Of a stretch of DNA of 64,000 nt, positions 62,700-64,000 are shown in pieces. The DNA comes from an uncultured Pelagibacteraceae bacterium (GTDB lineage Bacteria; Pseudomonadota; Alphaproteobacteria; Pelagibacterales; Pelagibacteraceae), in the NCBI GenBank assembly GCA_902557235.1, contig CACDZR010000001.1, forward strand, positions 124,001 to 188,000, written 5' to 3'. Numbering within the stretch: the stretch's first letter is position 1; each line of letters opens with the position of its first letter. Below the pieces are notes generated by a model. That model was given only the letters and a program-made list of their open reading frames with translations. It was not told the origin of the DNA and searched no databases. The position numbers and the translations under genes are program-made.

Positions 62700-62757
62700 T
62701 GATTATTTTATTTTTACATTAGCAAAAAGTATTAGTATAGTTGATTACACCGATCAT

Positions 62758-63648
62758 ATGTCAATATCTAGGCAAAATTTAACAGTAATTATTGTAAGCT
62801 TTATGAGTGAAAATGTGATTCATGACTGTATTAGCTCTATACCCAAAGATGTCAAAGTTATTGTAGTTGATAATTCAAACAATAAAACTTTTAAAGATGA
62901 AATTGAAAAAAAATATAACAATGTTCGTTGCATATTATCTGAGAATAATATTGGCATGGGTGCAGGTAATAATTATGGATTAAGTGAAATTGATACTGAT
63001 TATGGATTTATTCTTAATCCTGATGTTGTATTAAGAAATGATACAATTGATGAAATCATACTTGCCTCTAATAAAATTAATGCATTTTCTATAATTTCTC
63101 CAATTATGGAAGAAGAAAATTATCCAAACTACAAGATAAATAAAGATGATAATTATATAAATAAAAAAGATGAACCTTTTAAAGTAGAGAGTGTTGATGG
63201 ATTTGCAATGTTATTAAATATTTCGAGATTAAAAAGATTAAAAAATTTTAGAGATAAAAAATTTTTTGATGAAAATATTTTTCTTTATTTAGAAAACGAT
63301 GATTTATGTAAAAGAGTAATCGAAAATAATGAGGACATTTATATCGTACCAAAATCGAAAATTAAACATCTTGGCGCAAAAGGGGTTAATGAAAAATATA
63401 AATATGAAATAGAATTATCAAGAAATTGGCATTGGGTTTGGTCAAAATTTTATTATAATAAAAAACACTATGGTTTTTTAAAAGCATATATAAAAGTGTT
63501 TCCAATATTTATATCAGCAACTTTAAAATTACTTTTTTATTTTTTTATAAATAAAAAAAAAAAAGAAATATACTTATTTAGAGTATTGGGATTTGTAAAT
63601 GCAGCAATAGGAAAAAAATCTTTTTACAGGCCTAAAATTGATTATTAA
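62758..63648 (+). CDS. Family 2 glycosyltransferase
   Basis: A 296-residue GT2-like enzyme, rhamnosyltransferase-type: TVIIVSFMSENVIHDCI, VIVVDNSNN, ENNIGMGAGNNYGL and the acid motif LNPDVVL. A hydrophobic segment near the C-terminus may hold it at the membrane. It probably transfers a sugar to a lipopolysaccharide or capsule. I start at ATG 62758; a longer frame from 62596 would run through the rmlB start and adds an unrelated peptide. The stop shares TTAA with apt. Confidence 0.87.
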   Translation: MSISRQNLTVIIVSFMSENVIHDCISSIPKDVKVIVVDNSNNKTFKDEIEKKYNNVRCILSENNIGMGAGNNYGLSEIDTDYGFILNPDVVLRNDTIDEIILASNKINAFSIISPIMEEENYPNYKINKDDNYINKKDEPFKVESVDGFAMLLNISRLKRLKNFRDKKFFDENIFLYLENDDLCKRVIENNEDIYIVPKSKIKHLGAKGVNEKYKYEIELSRNWHWVWSKFYYNKKHYGFLKAYIKVFPIFISATLKLLFYFFINKKKKEIYLFRVLGFVNAAIGKKSFYRPKIDY

Positions 63649-64000
63649 TGACCGGGAAATTCTATCAAGTTTTCTACTTTATAGTTTTTGGAAATTAGAT
63701 TATCAGAACCTTTAAGATCAAATAAATTTATTACAAAAATAAAACCAGCAACTTCCCCTTTTGAAATTTTAATTAATTTAGCTGCTGCCTCAGCTGTTCC
63801 ACCAGTAGCGATTAAATCATCTATAATCAAAACTTTATCACCCTCATCTATAGAGTCTTTATGCACCTCAATTGTTGCTGATCCATATTCTAACTCAAAG
63901 TCAACAGAGTGTACATCTGACGGTAACTTGTTTTTTTTTCGTAACAAAATAAATGGTTTATTTAATATATAGGAAACTGCAGAAGCAAATACGAAACCTC
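63645..64000 (-). CDS. apt: Adenine phosphoribosyltransferase, 5'-truncated by window edge
   Basis: The frame is open to the window end, so the N-terminus is missing; the first recognisable residues are GFVFASAVSYILNKPF. The PRPP-binding motif is VLIIDDLIATGGTAEAA and the loop LEYGSATIEVHKDSI is as in Apt. It salvages adenine to AMP. A start at TTG 63947 would cut away the front third of the domain and is not the gene start. It overlaps the glycosyltransferase by four bases. Confidence 0.93.
   Translation of the reverse strand, partial: GFVFASAVSYILNKPFILLRKKNKLPSDVHSVDFELEYGSATIEVHKDSIDEGDKVLIIDDLIATGGTAEAAAKLIKISKGEVAGFIFVINLFDLKGSDNLISKNYKVENLIEFPGH

Noticed and set aside
62596..62757. 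Long glycosyltransferase frame beginning in the rmlB gene.
   Set aside because: Its first 54 residues are antisense to the rmlB NAD-binding region; the GT2 fold begins after ATG 62758.
1..64000. CRISPR arrays, insertion sequences, prophage, integrases and rRNA genes.
   Set aside because: I saw no regularly spaced repeat units, transposase or integrase motifs, or rRNA-like sequence in the window.

Overview
This window looks like a streamlined SAR11-type marine alphaproteobacterium (Candidatus Pelagibacter or a close relative). I infer this from the very A+T-rich sequence, near-absent intergenic space, the gene set (taurine transport, dimethylglycine dehydrogenase, homocysteine methyltransferase behind a SAM-V-like leader, a SUF system with an IscR-like regulator, glutamine synthetase) and the lack of insertion sequences, phage genes or CRISPR arrays. 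No database search was possible, so the placement rests on recognised families and gene context.

Layout. 0-18 kb is housekeeping: a cut-off DUF2066 gene, hda, aspS, a stand-alone NrdJ-tail protein, an NDUFA12 homologue, a DUF2155 protein, accB-accC, aroQ, thiS-thiG, an RNase E/G, PBP1A, prfB with its programmed frameshift, an AsmA-like protein, tyrS, anmK and a hydrolase. 18.5-24.7 kb is an iscR-sufBCDSU-sufT-sufA operon with a clear IscR operator over its promoter. 24.8-28.8 kb holds a 56-codon ORF, glnA, a tRNA-editing deacylase, a DMT transporter and mmuM behind a SAM-V-like leader. 29-39 kb is mostly aldehyde and acid metabolism: two aldehyde dehydrogenases (one with a 65-residue Lys/Arg tail), DUF779, a thioesterase, a serine hydrolase, an FAH-family hydrolase, CcdA, an azoreductase, a butyrobetaine-hydroxylase-like dioxygenase and an inositol-monophosphatase-family phosphatase.

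39.0-42.8 kb is a tight minus-strand run of eleven small genes (a secreted Cys protein, several proteins that look like small alpha/beta barrels, membrane proteins, DUF1330, SnoaL-like, TPR, DUF2798 and two SMR subunits). I cannot assign this run to any known system. cysE-cysK, a VOC protein, a LysE exporter and a Tat-exported MsrB follow.

46-58 kb is an organosulfonate and methylated-amine block. It has HpsN-like and sulfolactate-dehydrogenase-like enzymes, Pta, a TauABC importer whose permease has a very long N-terminal extension, a taurine:pyruvate-type aminotransferase, alanine dehydrogenase, and a dimethylglycine/sarcosine dehydrogenase. The expected sulfoacetaldehyde acetyltransferase (Xsc) is not in the window.

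58-64 kb has a BASS transporter, a regulator with two winged-helix domains and a boxed divergent promoter, two paralogous small membrane proteins, tRNA-Met(CAT), rmlA-rmlB, a glycosyltransferase and a cut-off apt. A striking global feature is that nearly every convergent gene pair shares or abuts its stop codons, most often through one shared tetranucleotide.
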